Below are positions 43,852 through 52,676 of a stretch of 64,000 bases of DNA, piece after piece. Made by a program: the position numbers and the translations under genes. Location: NCBI RefSeq assembly GCF_020907985.1, contig NZ_JAJJPA010000001.1, positions 310,001 to 374,000 on the forward strand, in the 5' to 3' direction. The notes under the pieces are model-generated. The model was not told the DNA's origin, made no database searches, and saw nothing but the letters and a program-made list of their open reading frames with translations. Each line of letters begins with the position of its first letter. The first letter of the stretch is position 1. Source of the stretch: Kitasatospora humi. Its GTDB lineage: Bacteria; Actinomycetota; Actinomycetes; Streptomycetales; Streptomycetaceae.

Positions 43852-43980
43852 ATGACCAAGATCCTGCGCCTGCAGGAGCTGGAGGTCGAGGAGACCACCG
43901 CTCTCGTCGACGCCCTCAGCTCCGGCTCCTGCGACAGCAACAGCTGCAACACCACGTCGCCCGGGCACGGCAGCGCCTGA
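43852..43980 (+). CDS. Class III lanthipeptide precursor peptide
   Basis: 42-residue peptide directly upstream of the LanKC gene. The leader M-T-K-I-L-R-L-Q-E-L-E-V-E-E contains the I/L-x-L-Q-x-L-E box by which class III synthetases recognise RamS/LabA-type leaders. The probable core SSGSCDSNSC plus an N-T-T-S-P-G-H-G-S-A tail has two Cys and several Ser/Thr. S-C-D-S-N-S-C fits an S-x2-S-x2-C labionin or lanthionine motif. AAGGAG lies seven bases before ATG 43852. The cleavage site cannot be fixed, and no dedicated leader protease is nearby. Confidence 0.85.
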   Translation: MTKILRLQELEVEETTALVDALSSGSCDSNSCNTTSPGHGSA

Positions 43981-44093
43981 TCACGCGCCGCTGAACCACT
44001 GCCCCGGCGGTCGGAGGCCGGCAGCCGTGCTGCCGGCCGTCGGCCGCCGGGGCCCACGCCCCTCCGCCCCCCGCGCCCGAACGGAGCCACGCC

Positions 44094-46835
44094 ATGCTTG
44101 GCTGGGAATCGCTTCTCCACTACGCCCAGGCCGATCCCCGCTGGTACGAGACGTCCAGCCGCGTTCCCTTCGGCGACGCGCACCTCGCCCTCTTCCGGGC
44201 TGCCGCGGGCGACGGATGGCGGACCTTCCGCCGCGGGCCCTGGTTCATCGCCAACCCGCCCGGCGTCGCCCCGGTGGCCCAGGGCTGGAAGCTCCACGTC
44301 ACGGCGGAGTTCGGCGGGAGTGCCACCATCCTGGGCAAGGCCCTGCCCGTGCTGTGCGAGGCACGGGTGCCGTTCAAGTTCCTGATCGACGAGTGGTCCG
44401 CCAACCAGGCCTGCGGCAAGGTCTTCGCCCGCACCGCCAGTGGCAAGTTCATCACCGCATACCCGGTGGACGACGAGCAGTTCCACGCCGTCGGCACGGC
44501 GCTGGCGAAGGAACTGGAGGGGCACGGCGGGCCGTACATCCTCACCGACCGCCGCTGGCCGGGCTCCACCGCCGTCTACTACCGCTACGGCGGTTTCGCC
44601 GCCCAGCGGCAGTTGCGACCCGACGGCGCATCCGACCTGATGATCACCGCGCCGGACGGCACCCTGGTGCTGGACGCCCGTCGGCCCTGGTTCGAAGTGC
44701 CCGAGTGGGCCACCGACCCGTTCCCGCCGGAGCCGGACGAGCCGGACGGCCTGCTCGGCGGCCGCTACCAGCCGCTGCGGGCGCTCTCCTTCGGCAACCG
44801 CGGCGGGGTCTACCTGGCGACCGACACGCAGACCGGCCAGGAGGTGGTGCTCAAGGAGGCCCGGCACGGCGTGACCATCGGCGACGGCGTACCGGCGACC
44901 GAGGTGTTGGAGAAGGAGTACCAGCTGCTGCGCATGCTGTCCGACACCGGGCTGTTCGTGAAGCCGCTCGGCTTCTTCCGCGAGTGGGAGCACGCCTTCC
45001 TGGTCGAGGAGAAGGTCGAGGGCCAGCGCTTCAGCCGGCACGGCAACAGCACCAACCCGGTCATCACGGGCGAGCTCGCCGCGGAGTCGATCCGCTCCTA
45101 CTACCGCGGCGTGCGGGGCCTGTGGCGGCAGATCGCCGAAGCGATCGAGGCCGCCCACCAGCGCGGCATCCTGCTGGGCGACCTGTCCTACACCAACGTC
45201 TACGTCGACCCGGACGGCCACTCGATCACGATCATCGATCTGGAGGCGGCGGTACGCGAGGACGTCGACCCGCACCTGGGCGTGTTCACCATGGGCTCGG
45301 CCAGTCCCCGGCTGCTGGCCACCCGGCGCTACGACCGCGCCGCCGACTGGCACGCGCTCGGTGCGCTGATCTTCAGCTCGCTGATGGTGGTCAACAGCAC
45401 CGTGGGCTTCCACCGCCCGGTCCTGCCGCGCTTCCTGGCCGAGCTCGCCGCAGACCTGGCCCTTCCCGGTGAACTGATCGCCCTGGTCCAGGACCTGACG
45501 GACGAACACCTCACCGACGACGCGCTGACCGGCTCCGAGGTGCTCGAACGGATCGACGCACTGCCCTTCGACGACCCGGCGCTGTGGGCCGCCCCCGTAC
45601 CGCTGGCGCTGCCCGCCACCGAACGCTACGGAGATCCGGAGCAGCTGCCGGGCCTCGGCGACGCCGAACTCGCCTCGGTGGTCGAGGGCATCGCGCGGTA
45701 CGCCGAGGCGGCGGCCGATCCGCAGCGGAGCGACCGGCTCTTCCCCGCGGACCCGCTGGTCTTCGAGACCAACCCGCTCTCACTGTCCTTCGGCGCGGCC
45801 GGCGTGCTGCACGGCCTGCAGCGGCTGCGCGGCACGGTACCGGCCCGGCTGCGCTCCTGGGTGCTCGCCCAGGACGTCGACTCCGCGTACTACCCACCCG
45901 GCCTCTTCACCGGTCAGGCCGGCATCGCCTGGGTGCTGGACGAACTGGGCTACACACCAGCCGCGTTGACGCTGATGGACCGGGCTCGCGCCCACCCGCT
46001 CCGGTTCGCCGCCCACAACGTGCTGCACGGCTCGGCCGGTTACGGTCTGGCCTGCCTGCAGCTGTGGCAACGGACCGGCGAGCAGCGGCTGCTGGACGAC
46101 GCACGGGCCGCCGGCGAGGCGCTCGCCGCCGCCGGCGTGCGCGGTGACACCGGCGTTCACTGGCCCGAACCCGAGCGGCACGGCCGGCCGTCCCCCACCC
46201 GGCTGGGCTACGCCTACGGGGCGTCCGGGATCTCACTCTTCCTGCTCTACCTGCACCTGGCCACCGGTGACCGGCGCTGGGGCGAACTCGGCCGTGCGGC
46301 TCTCGGGTTCGACCTGGAGCAGGCGGTGGTGACCGCTGACGACCGGTGGTTCTTCCGCCGCTACGCCCGCTCCGCGGACGACGACGAGCCGCCGGCCGAC
46401 CCGGTGCTGCGCTGCTACTGGGACGAGGGCACGGCGGGTGTGGCGACCGCCGCGCTGCGCTGGCTGGTGGCCCGGCCGGACCGTGAACTGGAGGCGGCCG
46501 TACCGCGTCTGGTGGCCGGCTCGGTCGCCAAGTACACCGTCATGCCGCAGCTCTTCCACGGCCTGGCCGGCCAGGGCAACCTGCTGCTGGACGCCGGTGA
46601 ACTGCTGGGCGAGGAGCGGTGGTTCGCCGAGGCGCGGCGGGTGGCGCAGGGCGTGCTGCTGAGCCGGATCGAGCGGCCGGAGGGCATCGCCTTCCCCGGC
46701 GAGCAGGCGATCCGCGAGTCCGTGGACCTGGCCACCGGGTCGATCGGGGTGGCGCTCTTCCTCGACCGGCTGCGGCACGCCCGGCCGGGCGGGCGGACCA
46801 ACGCGTTCTTCACGGTGGACGGGCTGCTGCCATGA
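44094..46835 (+). CDS. lanKC: Class III lanthipeptide synthetase LanKC (lyase-kinase-cyclase)
   Basis: 913-residue trifunctional enzyme. The N-terminal phosphoSer/Thr lyase domain is residues about 1-220 (HVTAEFGGSATILGKALPVL, GGPYILTDRRWPGS). The kinase domain has Lys254 in VVLKEARHG, Asp363 and Asn368 in GDLSYTNVYV and the D-F-G equivalent Asp382 in IIDLEAA. The C-terminal cyclase domain (about residues 520-905) has the LanC barrel pattern but no zinc ligands: C-Y-W-D-E-G and L-F-H-G-L-A-G replace the W-C-x-G and C-H-G of LanC/LanL. This identifies class III rather than class IV. It follows the precursor by 113 bases and overlaps the exporter gene (ATGA). Confidence 0.95.
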   Translation: MLGWESLLHYAQADPRWYETSSRVPFGDAHLALFRAAAGDGWRTFRRGPWFIANPPGVAPVAQGWKLHVTAEFGGSATILGKALPVLCEARVPFKFLIDEWSANQACGKVFARTASGKFITAYPVDDEQFHAVGTALAKELEGHGGPYILTDRRWPGSTAVYYRYGGFAAQRQLRPDGASDLMITAPDGTLVLDARRPWFEVPEWATDPFPPEPDEPDGLLGGRYQPLRALSFGNRGGVYLATDTQTGQEVVLKEARHGVTIGDGVPATEVLEKEYQLLRMLSDTGLFVKPLGFFREWEHAFLVEEKVEGQRFSRHGNSTNPVITGELAAESIRSYYRGVRGLWRQIAEAIEAAHQRGILLGDLSYTNVYVDPDGHSITIIDLEAAVREDVDPHLGVFTMGSASPRLLATRRYDRAADWHALGALIFSSLMVVNSTVGFHRPVLPRFLAELAADLALPGELIALVQDLTDEHLTDDALTGSEVLERIDALPFDDPALWAAPVPLALPATERYGDPEQLPGLGDAELASVVEGIARYAEAAADPQRSDRLFPADPLVFETNPLSLSFGAAGVLHGLQRLRGTVPARLRSWVLAQDVDSAYYPPGLFTGQAGIAWVLDELGYTPAALTLMDRARAHPLRFAAHNVLHGSAGYGLACLQLWQRTGEQRLLDDARAAGEALAAAGVRGDTGVHWPEPERHGRPSPTRLGYAYGASGISLFLLYLHLATGDRRWGELGRAALGFDLEQAVVTADDRWFFRRYARSADDDEPPADPVLRCYWDEGTAGVATAALRWLVARPDRELEAAVPRLVAGSVAKYTVMPQLFHGLAGQGNLLLDAGELLGEERWFAEARRVAQGVLLSRIERPEGIAFPGEQAIRESVDLATGSIGVALFLDRLRHARPGGRTNAFFTVDGLLP

Positions 46836-48121
46836 GGCTCCCGGGTCGGCGGTTCGCCGCGATCAGCGGCAACCCCGCGTTCCGGCGGATGTGGATCGGC
46901 CAGTTCACCTCCGATCTGGGCAGCTCGGTCACCGTCCTGGCGCTGCCCATGCTGGCGGTGGCCGCCAGCGGCTCGGCCGCCGAGGCCGGCCTGCTCGGCA
47001 CGCTCACCTTCCTGATCACCTGGTTGACGTCCATGCCCGCGGGGCAGCTGGCCGACCGGTACCCACCGCGGCGGGTGCTGCTCGGCTGCGACACGGTCCG
47101 GCTGGCCGCGGTCGCCGCGATCGCGGCGGGCGCGCTGCTCCACCGCACGCCGTTCTGGCTGCTGGCCCTGGCCGTGGTGGTCGCCAACGCGGCGTCGATG
47201 CCCTTCGCGCCGGCCGCGGGCAAGATGCTGCGGACCGTCGTGCCGGCCGACCAGCTGCCGGAGGCGGTCTCGGTCAACCAGGTCCGCGGCTACACGGCGA
47301 GCATCGTGGGCCCGGCCGTCGGCGGCGCGCTCTTCGCCGCCGGCCGGGCGGTGCCGTTCCTGACCGACGCCCTGACGTACGCCGTCTCGCTGGGCGCCGT
47401 CCGCGGCCTGCCGGCCGGGGCCGCACCCGCACCCAGCGAGCGGACCGGGCGGCCCGAGCGGCCCCGACTGAGGGACGGCCTGCGGGTGGTGCGCACCACG
47501 CCGTTCCTGCGCAGCACCCTGCTGTACTCACAACTCGCGAACCCCGCCGTCTCGATGCTGCTGTTCGTCGTGCTGCTGCGTCCCAGGGCCGGCGGGGGCG
47601 GCGTCGGCCTCTCGCTCAGCGCTGCCGCGGCTGCCGGGCTGGCCGGCTCGACGGTGGCCCCGTGGGTCTTCCGGCGGCTCGGGCTGCGACGGCTGATGCT
47701 GGCCGTCTGCCTGCTGCGGCTGCTGGTGGCCGCGGTCGCGGCCCTGGTCGGCGGTCCGGTGGCGCTCGGCGCCGCGCTGGCCACGGTGCTGCTCCTCGGC
47801 CCGGTGGTGGGTGCGGCGATCACGGCGACCACCCTGCAGCTCGTGGACTACGAGGTGTACGGCAGGGTGGCCGGCACCAGCTCGTTCATCGGGAGCGCGC
47901 TGCAGCCGCTGGCCCCGCTCGCCGCCGGGGTGCTGGTGCAGACCGGCGGTGCGCGCAGCGCGCTCGGCGTGGTCGCCGCGCTGTTCGCCTGCTGCGCGCT
48001 GACCGTCGTGCTGGGCCGAGGGCTGGACCCGGCGGCGCCCGAGGCGGCCGAACCGGAGGGCGACCGGGTCGGCGTCACCTCTCCAGCAGTGCCGGATCGT
48101 GGGCCAGCACCCGCTGCGTGA
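46832..48121 (+). CDS. MFS exporter of the lanthipeptide locus
   Basis: 429-residue transporter with about 12 hydrophobic helices. MWIGQFTSDLGSSVTVLALPMLAV (helix 1), LTSMPAGQLADRYPPRRVLLGCD (motif A loop) and AVSVNQVRGYTASIVGPAVGGALF fit the MFS type often coded with class III lanthipeptide genes. ATG 46832 overlaps the LanKC stop. It probably exports the mature peptide or its precursor. Its last 47 bases overlap the 3' end of the convergent SARP gene, an unusual tail-to-tail overlap. Confidence 0.9.
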   Translation: MRLPGRRFAAISGNPAFRRMWIGQFTSDLGSSVTVLALPMLAVAASGSAAEAGLLGTLTFLITWLTSMPAGQLADRYPPRRVLLGCDTVRLAAVAAIAAGALLHRTPFWLLALAVVVANAASMPFAPAAGKMLRTVVPADQLPEAVSVNQVRGYTASIVGPAVGGALFAAGRAVPFLTDALTYAVSLGAVRGLPAGAAPAPSERTGRPERPRLRDGLRVVRTTPFLRSTLLYSQLANPAVSMLLFVVLLRPRAGGGGVGLSLSAAAAAGLAGSTVAPWVFRRLGLRRLMLAVCLLRLLVAAVAALVGGPVALGAALATVLLLGPVVGAAITATTLQLVDYEVYGRVAGTSSFIGSALQPLAPLAAGVLVQTGGARSALGVVAALFACCALTVVLGRGLDPAAPEAAEPEGDRVGVTSPAVPDRGPAPAA

Positions 48122-48881
48122 GCAGGGCCAGCTCCGGGCCGGGGTCGGCCCCGAGCTGCTCGCGCAGCAGCCGGCGGGCGTCCCCGAGGGCCTCCAGCGC
48201 CTCGGCCTGCCGTCCGGACCGGTACAGCGCCAGGGCCCGCAGCGCCCACCCGGACTCGCGCAGCGGGTACTCGGCCGTCAGCGCCTGGCTCTCCAGCAGC
48301 GAGAGCCGGTGCTCGCCGAGGGCGAGCCGGGCCGCGACCCGCACCTCGCGGGCGAGCGAGCGCAGCTCCTCAAGTCGACTGATCTCCGCGCACAGGAAGC
48401 GGGCGTCCGCCAGGTCCGCGTAGGCCGGGCCGCTCCACAGGGCCAGCGCCTGGTCGGCCCGCGCCGTCGCCTCGGTCGCCCGCCCGGCCGTGGACGCGCG
48501 GTGGGCGGCCAGCACCAGCTCGCCGAACCGGCGCGCGTCCACGGCCGTGCGGTCGACCGCGAGCGCGTAGCCGGCCGGGTGGCGCCGCAGCACCAACGGC
48601 TCCTCCCGGGACCGCCGCTGGGGCTCCAACGCCCGCCGCAGGTCGGCGATGTAGGTGTGCAGCGCCTGCCGGGGCTTCTCCGGCAGGCGCTGCTCCCAGA
48701 CCGCGTCGATCAGCTGCTCCTCCGAGACCAGCGCCCCCTCGGCCAGCAGCAGCGCGGCCAGCAACGCCTTCGGCCGACGCCCGCCGAGCGGGGTCCGCGC
48801 GCCGCCCACCAGGGCGGTCACCGGGCCGAGCACGTTGATCCGTACGTCGTTGATCGGCAGTGCCGAGGTTTTCGGATTCAT
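48075..48881 (-). CDS. SARP-family transcriptional activator
   Basis: 268-residue AfsR/DnrI-type regulator without an NTPase domain. The OmpR-like winged helix is INVLGPVTALVGG, then RRPKALLAALLLAEGALVSEEQLIDAVWEQRLPEKPRQALHTYIADLRRAL (residues about 10-85), followed by the bacterial transcriptional activation domain (VDARRFGELVLAAH ... ALALWSGPAYADLADARFLCAEISRLEELR). ATG 48881 was chosen; upstream codons lie in palindromic promoter DNA. It is divergent from lanM and is the likely activator of the cluster, consistent with the heptamer repeats upstream of the class III precursor. Confidence 0.92.
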   Translation of the reverse strand: MNPKTSALPINDVRINVLGPVTALVGGARTPLGGRRPKALLAALLLAEGALVSEEQLIDAVWEQRLPEKPRQALHTYIADLRRALEPQRRSREEPLVLRRHPAGYALAVDRTAVDARRFGELVLAAHRASTAGRATEATARADQALALWSGPAYADLADARFLCAEISRLEELRSLAREVRVAARLALGEHRLSLLESQALTAEYPLRESGWALRALALYRSGRQAEALEALGDARRLLREQLGADPGPELALLTQRVLAHDPALLER

Positions 48882-48915
48882 GGACCGAGCGTGGCCCGAC
48901 CGGTACCGGCTTCCC

Positions 48916-48995
48916 ATGGGGGCCGGCCCCCGCATTCCGCCGCCCGGGCGGGCCGGGGCCGCTGTCCGCCCCGGAATATGGGGGCCGGCCCCCAT
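48916..48995. promoter_or_regulatory. Twin palindromes in the SARP/lanM divergent promoter
   Basis: ATGGGGGCCGGCCCCCAT at 48978-48995 is a perfect 18-bp palindrome. Its first 16 bases recur at 48916-48931, 62 bp away, and the flanking GCATTCCG / CGGAATAT extends the match as an inverted copy. The pair covers the region where both promoters must lie and probably forms two operator sites for a cluster regulator. Confidence 0.6.
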
Positions 48996-49030
48996 ACGGC
49001 ACCCGGCCGCCCACTGGCATGCTCTGCGGC

Positions 49031-52000
49031 ATGACCGATCCGCAGACCTGGTGGGCAGGCGGCGTGACGCTGGCCGAGCGGCTGCCGCCACCCCCGCGAC
49101 CCGCCGCCGAGCCGGGCGACCCGACCGGACCGTGGCGCCACGACTACCCGTCAGCCGCGCTGTTCCGGGCCCGGCTCGCCGACCTCGGACTCGACGAGAA
49201 CGGGCTGCGCGCCCTGATCGCCGAGGAGCCCGCAGCGCTGGCGGCCCGGCTCGGTGAGCCGGACTGGGTCGGTACGGTCGAGCAGGCGCTCGCGGCCGCT
49301 CCGCTCGACCCGGCGCTGCCGCCGGCCGACGGCTCCTGGTCGGCGGGCTTCGCGGCGGTGCTCGCGCCGTTCACCGGGGCCGCGGCCGAACGGCTGCTGC
49401 GAGCCGCCGGACCGGCCGGCCTCGGTGAGCCGGCCGATGTGGCGGCCGTGATCCGCTGCTTCATCGACCAGTTGAGCTCGACACTGGTGCAACTGGCCCG
49501 GCGCACGCTGGTGTTGGAAGTCAACGTGCTACGGGTGGCCGGCCGGCTGCAGGGCGGCACACCCGAGCTGCGGTTCGCGGACTTCGTCCGTCAGACCTCG
49601 GCGCGCGGCGGGCTGCGCTCCCTGGTCACCGAATACCCGGTGCTGGCCCGGCTGTTGGCGCAGTGCTGCGACCAGGCCGTGGCGACCTGGTGCGAGCTGC
49701 TGGAACGCTTCCGCACCGACCGGGCCGCGCTGGTCGGGGAACTCCTCGGCACCGACCCCGGCAAGCTGGTCGAGGTGACCACCGGGGCCGGCGACCGGCA
49801 CCACGGCGGCCGCACGGTCGCCGTCCTGCGCTTCGAGCACGGCGCCAGAGTGGTCTACAAACCCCGCCCCCTCGCCGTGCACTGCCACTTCAACGACACC
49901 GTCCGATGGCTCAACTCCCGTCTGCCCGGCCTCGGTCTGCGGACCCTGGCGGTGCTGGAACGGCCCGGCTACGGCTGGGTGGAGCACGCCGCCGCCGCGC
50001 CCTGCGCCGACCAGGCCCAGGTCGGCCGGTTCTACCGGCGGCTCGGCACACTGCTCGCCCTGGTCCACGCTCTCGGCGGCACCGACGTCCACTTCGAGAA
50101 CCTGATCGCCTGCGCCGACCAGCCGGTCCTGGTGGACCTGGAGACGCTCTTCCACCCCGCCCCGCCCCGGCCGTCCTCGGACGACCCCGCCCTGGCGGCC
50201 TTTCAGTCCTCCGTCTACCGGACCGCCCTGCTGCCCTGCCTGGTGGCCGGCGAGCACGGCACCCTCGACCTCTCCGCGCTCGGCGGCGACCGCGGCACGC
50301 CGCTGCCGAACGACGTCACCGGCTGGGACGCGCCCGCCACCGACGAGATGCGCCTGGTCCGCACCACGGGCACCTTCCACGGCGCGGCCAACCGGCCGAG
50401 CCTGGCGGGCAGCGACGCCGACCCGGCCGGGCACACCGAGGCACTGCTCGACGGCTTCCGCGACGGCTACGACGCCATCGTCGCCCACCGCGACGAACTG
50501 ATTGGCCCCGACGGTCTGTTGGCCCGCTTCGCGGCGGACGAGACCCGGGTCGTGCTGCGCCCCACCCACTGGTACACCACCCTGCTGGACGAGTCCACCC
50601 ACCCGGACGTGCTGCGCGACGCCCTGGAGCGCGACCGGCTGCTCGACGCGCTCTGGCGGGACCCGTCCGCGGAGCCGACGCTGCGCGCGCTGGTCGGCGC
50701 CGAGTCGGCCGCGCTCTGGGCCGGCGACGTCCCGCTGGCCACCTGCCGGCCCGGCAGCACCGAGCTGACGGTGGGTGCCGTCACGGCCACCGGACTGGTC
50801 ACCGAATCCGGACTGGCCGGCGCCGAGAGCCGGATCGCCGCGATGAACCGGACCGACCGCTCCGACCAGGAGTGGGTGATCCACGCCGCGCTCGCCACCC
50901 GGCGCAGCGGCCACCACGCCACCGCAGCGCCGCCGCACAGCCCACTGGCCGCGACGGTCCCCGACCCGGAACGGCTGCTGGCAGCCGCCTGCGGGATCGC
51001 CGACCGGATCCTGGCCGACGCGCACGACGACGGCCACCGGGTGAACTGGCTCGGCCTGGAACCGCTGGACGACCGACTCTGGACGATCCTGCCGCAGGGC
51101 GCCGGCCTTCCCCACGGATACTGCGGCACCGCGCTCTTCCTGGCCCAACTCGCCGCGCTCACCGGCACCGAGCGGTACGTCTCGGCGGCCAGGCGCACCC
51201 TGACCTCCGTCCCCAGCCTGCTCACCGCGCTGGCCGACCGGCCGATCGACCTGTCGGCCATCGGCGTCGGCTTCGCCGGCCTCGGCGGGATCGCCTACGC
51301 GCTCAGCCGGCTCGCCGCCCTGCTGGACGACGGCGACCTCGCCGCCTGGACCGACACCGCCGTCGACCTGACGGCGATGGCGGTCGAGCTGACGACCGGC
51401 TCGGCCGAGGAGGCCGGGCTGCTGGAGGGCGACGCCGGCTGCCTGGCCGCCATGCTCGCCGTCCAGCGGAGCACCGGCTCCGAGCGGGCCGCCCGGGCCG
51501 CGCTCGCCTGCGCCGACCGGCTCGCCGCCCAGGCACCCGAGCACCTGCCGTCCGGCGGCTTCCGCAGCGGCGCGGCCGGCATCGGCTGGGCCCTGCTGCG
51601 GTACGCCGCGGCGGGCGGCACCCCCCGGCACGCCGCGGCGGGCCGGGCCGCACTGCACACGGCAGTCGACCGGGAGGCCACGGGCCCGCTCGGCGCCGGC
51701 TGGTGCGACGGGCCGGCAGGCACCGCACTGGCCCTGGCCGACAGCGGCGCCGCGACCGTCGATCCGGGCCCGGCCGCGCTGCTGGACCGCGCCGTGACCG
51801 CCGCCGCCTCGCGCCCGGCCGGCGACCACAGCCTCTGCCACGGCGAGACCGGCGCCACCGAACTGCTGCTCACCGCCGCTGCGGCGGGCCTGGCCGATCC
51901 AGGGGCAGCGGTGTCCCGGGCCGGCACCCTGCTCGCGGGACTCGACCGGTTCGGCCCGCGCTGCGGAACGCCCGACGCGGTGAGCAGCCCCGGCCTGCTG

Positions 52001-52099
52001 GCCGGACTGTCGGGCATCGGGTACGGGCTGCTCAGGCTGGGCTTCGGCACCCGCGTCCCGTCGGTCCTCCTGCTGCAGCCCGCGAACCGGCACAACTGA
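49031..52099 (+). CDS. lanM: Class II lanthipeptide synthetase LanM
   Basis: 1022-residue bifunctional enzyme. The N-terminal dehydratase (DUF4135, about residues 90-600) includes VVYKPRPLAVHCHFND, ALGGTDVHFENLIAC and PVLVDLETLFHP, the kinase-like phosphorylation site. The C-terminal LanC-like cyclase (about 650-1010) has GYCGTALFLAQLAAL, then zinc ligands Cys892 in GWCDGPAG and Cys936-His937 in LCHGETG, so the cyclase looks active. ATG 49031 has no strong ribosome-binding site; ATG 49019 is close. It is divergent from the SARP gene, and a putative substrate follows 48 bases downstream. Confidence 0.95.
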   Translation: MTDPQTWWAGGVTLAERLPPPPRPAAEPGDPTGPWRHDYPSAALFRARLADLGLDENGLRALIAEEPAALAARLGEPDWVGTVEQALAAAPLDPALPPADGSWSAGFAAVLAPFTGAAAERLLRAAGPAGLGEPADVAAVIRCFIDQLSSTLVQLARRTLVLEVNVLRVAGRLQGGTPELRFADFVRQTSARGGLRSLVTEYPVLARLLAQCCDQAVATWCELLERFRTDRAALVGELLGTDPGKLVEVTTGAGDRHHGGRTVAVLRFEHGARVVYKPRPLAVHCHFNDTVRWLNSRLPGLGLRTLAVLERPGYGWVEHAAAAPCADQAQVGRFYRRLGTLLALVHALGGTDVHFENLIACADQPVLVDLETLFHPAPPRPSSDDPALAAFQSSVYRTALLPCLVAGEHGTLDLSALGGDRGTPLPNDVTGWDAPATDEMRLVRTTGTFHGAANRPSLAGSDADPAGHTEALLDGFRDGYDAIVAHRDELIGPDGLLARFAADETRVVLRPTHWYTTLLDESTHPDVLRDALERDRLLDALWRDPSAEPTLRALVGAESAALWAGDVPLATCRPGSTELTVGAVTATGLVTESGLAGAESRIAAMNRTDRSDQEWVIHAALATRRSGHHATAAPPHSPLAATVPDPERLLAAACGIADRILADAHDDGHRVNWLGLEPLDDRLWTILPQGAGLPHGYCGTALFLAQLAALTGTERYVSAARRTLTSVPSLLTALADRPIDLSAIGVGFAGLGGIAYALSRLAALLDDGDLAAWTDTAVDLTAMAVELTTGSAEEAGLLEGDAGCLAAMLAVQRSTGSERAARAALACADRLAAQAPEHLPSGGFRSGAAGIGWALLRYAAAGGTPRHAAAGRAALHTAVDREATGPLGAGWCDGPAGTALALADSGAATVDPGPAALLDRAVTAAASRPAGDHSLCHGETGATELLLTAAAAGLADPGAAVSRAGTLLAGLDRFGPRCGTPDAVSSPGLLAGLSGIGYGLLRLGFGTRVPSVLLLQPANRHN

Positions 52100-52147
52100 C
52101 GACCCATCACCCACCGACCCACCCACCGCCCATGAAGGAGCTGTGCG

Positions 52148-52363
52148 ATGAGCAACGACACACCGGCCACCGGCTGGCAAAGCCCGGGTACCGGGGCCTG
52201 GACCGGGCCGAGCCACCCGGCCGGCGAGATCCGGCTCGTCACGGGCTCGTCTATCGGCCGGCGGGCCCGGCTGCTGGCCGCCCTGGCCACCACCGCCAAC
52301 GACGCGTCGACGTACACGATCACCTCCCCGTTCCCCACGTCGAGCGTCACCGGCCCGCAGTGA
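52148..52363 (+). CDS. Putative LanM substrate peptide lacking cysteine
   Basis: 71-residue peptide with GAAGGAG seven bases before ATG 52148, directly after lanM. Residues 1-50 would be the leader (MSNDTPATGWQSPGTGAW, then I-R-L-V-T-G-S-S-I-G-R-R). The C-terminal 20 to 25 residues are dense in dehydratable residues (A-S-T-Y-T-I-T-S-P-F-P-T-S-S-V-T-G-P-Q). There is no Cys anywhere, so LanM could dehydrate it but could not form lanthionine rings within it. No other Cys-containing small frame with a ribosome-binding site was seen around lanM. The peptide could also be a partner or decoy, or the LanM may act elsewhere. Confidence 0.65.
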   Translation: MSNDTPATGWQSPGTGAWTGPSHPAGEIRLVTGSSIGRRARLLAALATTANDASTYTITSPFPTSSVTGPQ

Positions 52364-52676
52364 TCCCGCACGGCGCGGCCGGTTACCGCGGCCCTCCGGC
52401 GGACCCCGGGGCCCGGCGGCCGGCTCCTCGTCAGCGTCCGGCCCTACTCCCGTCGTGCCGCCCCTGCGGCCCGCCCTCCTGACGAGGCCGTTCGGCCCGA
52501 CCCCCTGACGGCCCGTACCGGTCCGGGTAGTACTTCCGGATCCTGACGGGCCGTTCGTTCCGGCCCGCGGCGGGCCGTCGGGCTCCAACCCCTGGCGGGC
52601 CGTCGGAATCCAACCGCCGGCGGGCCGTTCGATCCGGCTTCTGGCGGATCTTCCGATCCGGCGATAGCCTCTGGCC
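52364..52676. other. Repeat-filled gap before the LAL regulator
   Basis: 313 bp without a gene. Most of it is a degenerate tandem array (52479 to about 52665, listed separately). The LAL start codon follows directly, so its promoter must lie in or beside the repeats. Confidence 0.6.
52479..52665. repeat. Degenerate about-25-bp tandem repeat, seven copies
   Basis: Unit starts at 52479, 52505, 52543, 52567, 52592, 52617 and 52641 share CTGGCGGGCCGTTCGGATCC-like text with spacings of 24 to 26 bp, except one of 38. Copies four to six are the most alike. Confidence 0.7.

Noticed and set aside
44094..46835. Class IV LanL instead of class III LanKC
   Set aside because: The cyclase domain lacks the Cys/Cys-His zinc ligands that define LanL/LanC/LanM, and the precursor leader is of class III type.
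52479..52665. CRISPR array or insertion-sequence end
   Set aside because: Units are adjacent and degenerate, with no spacers, no terminal inverted repeats and no transposase.
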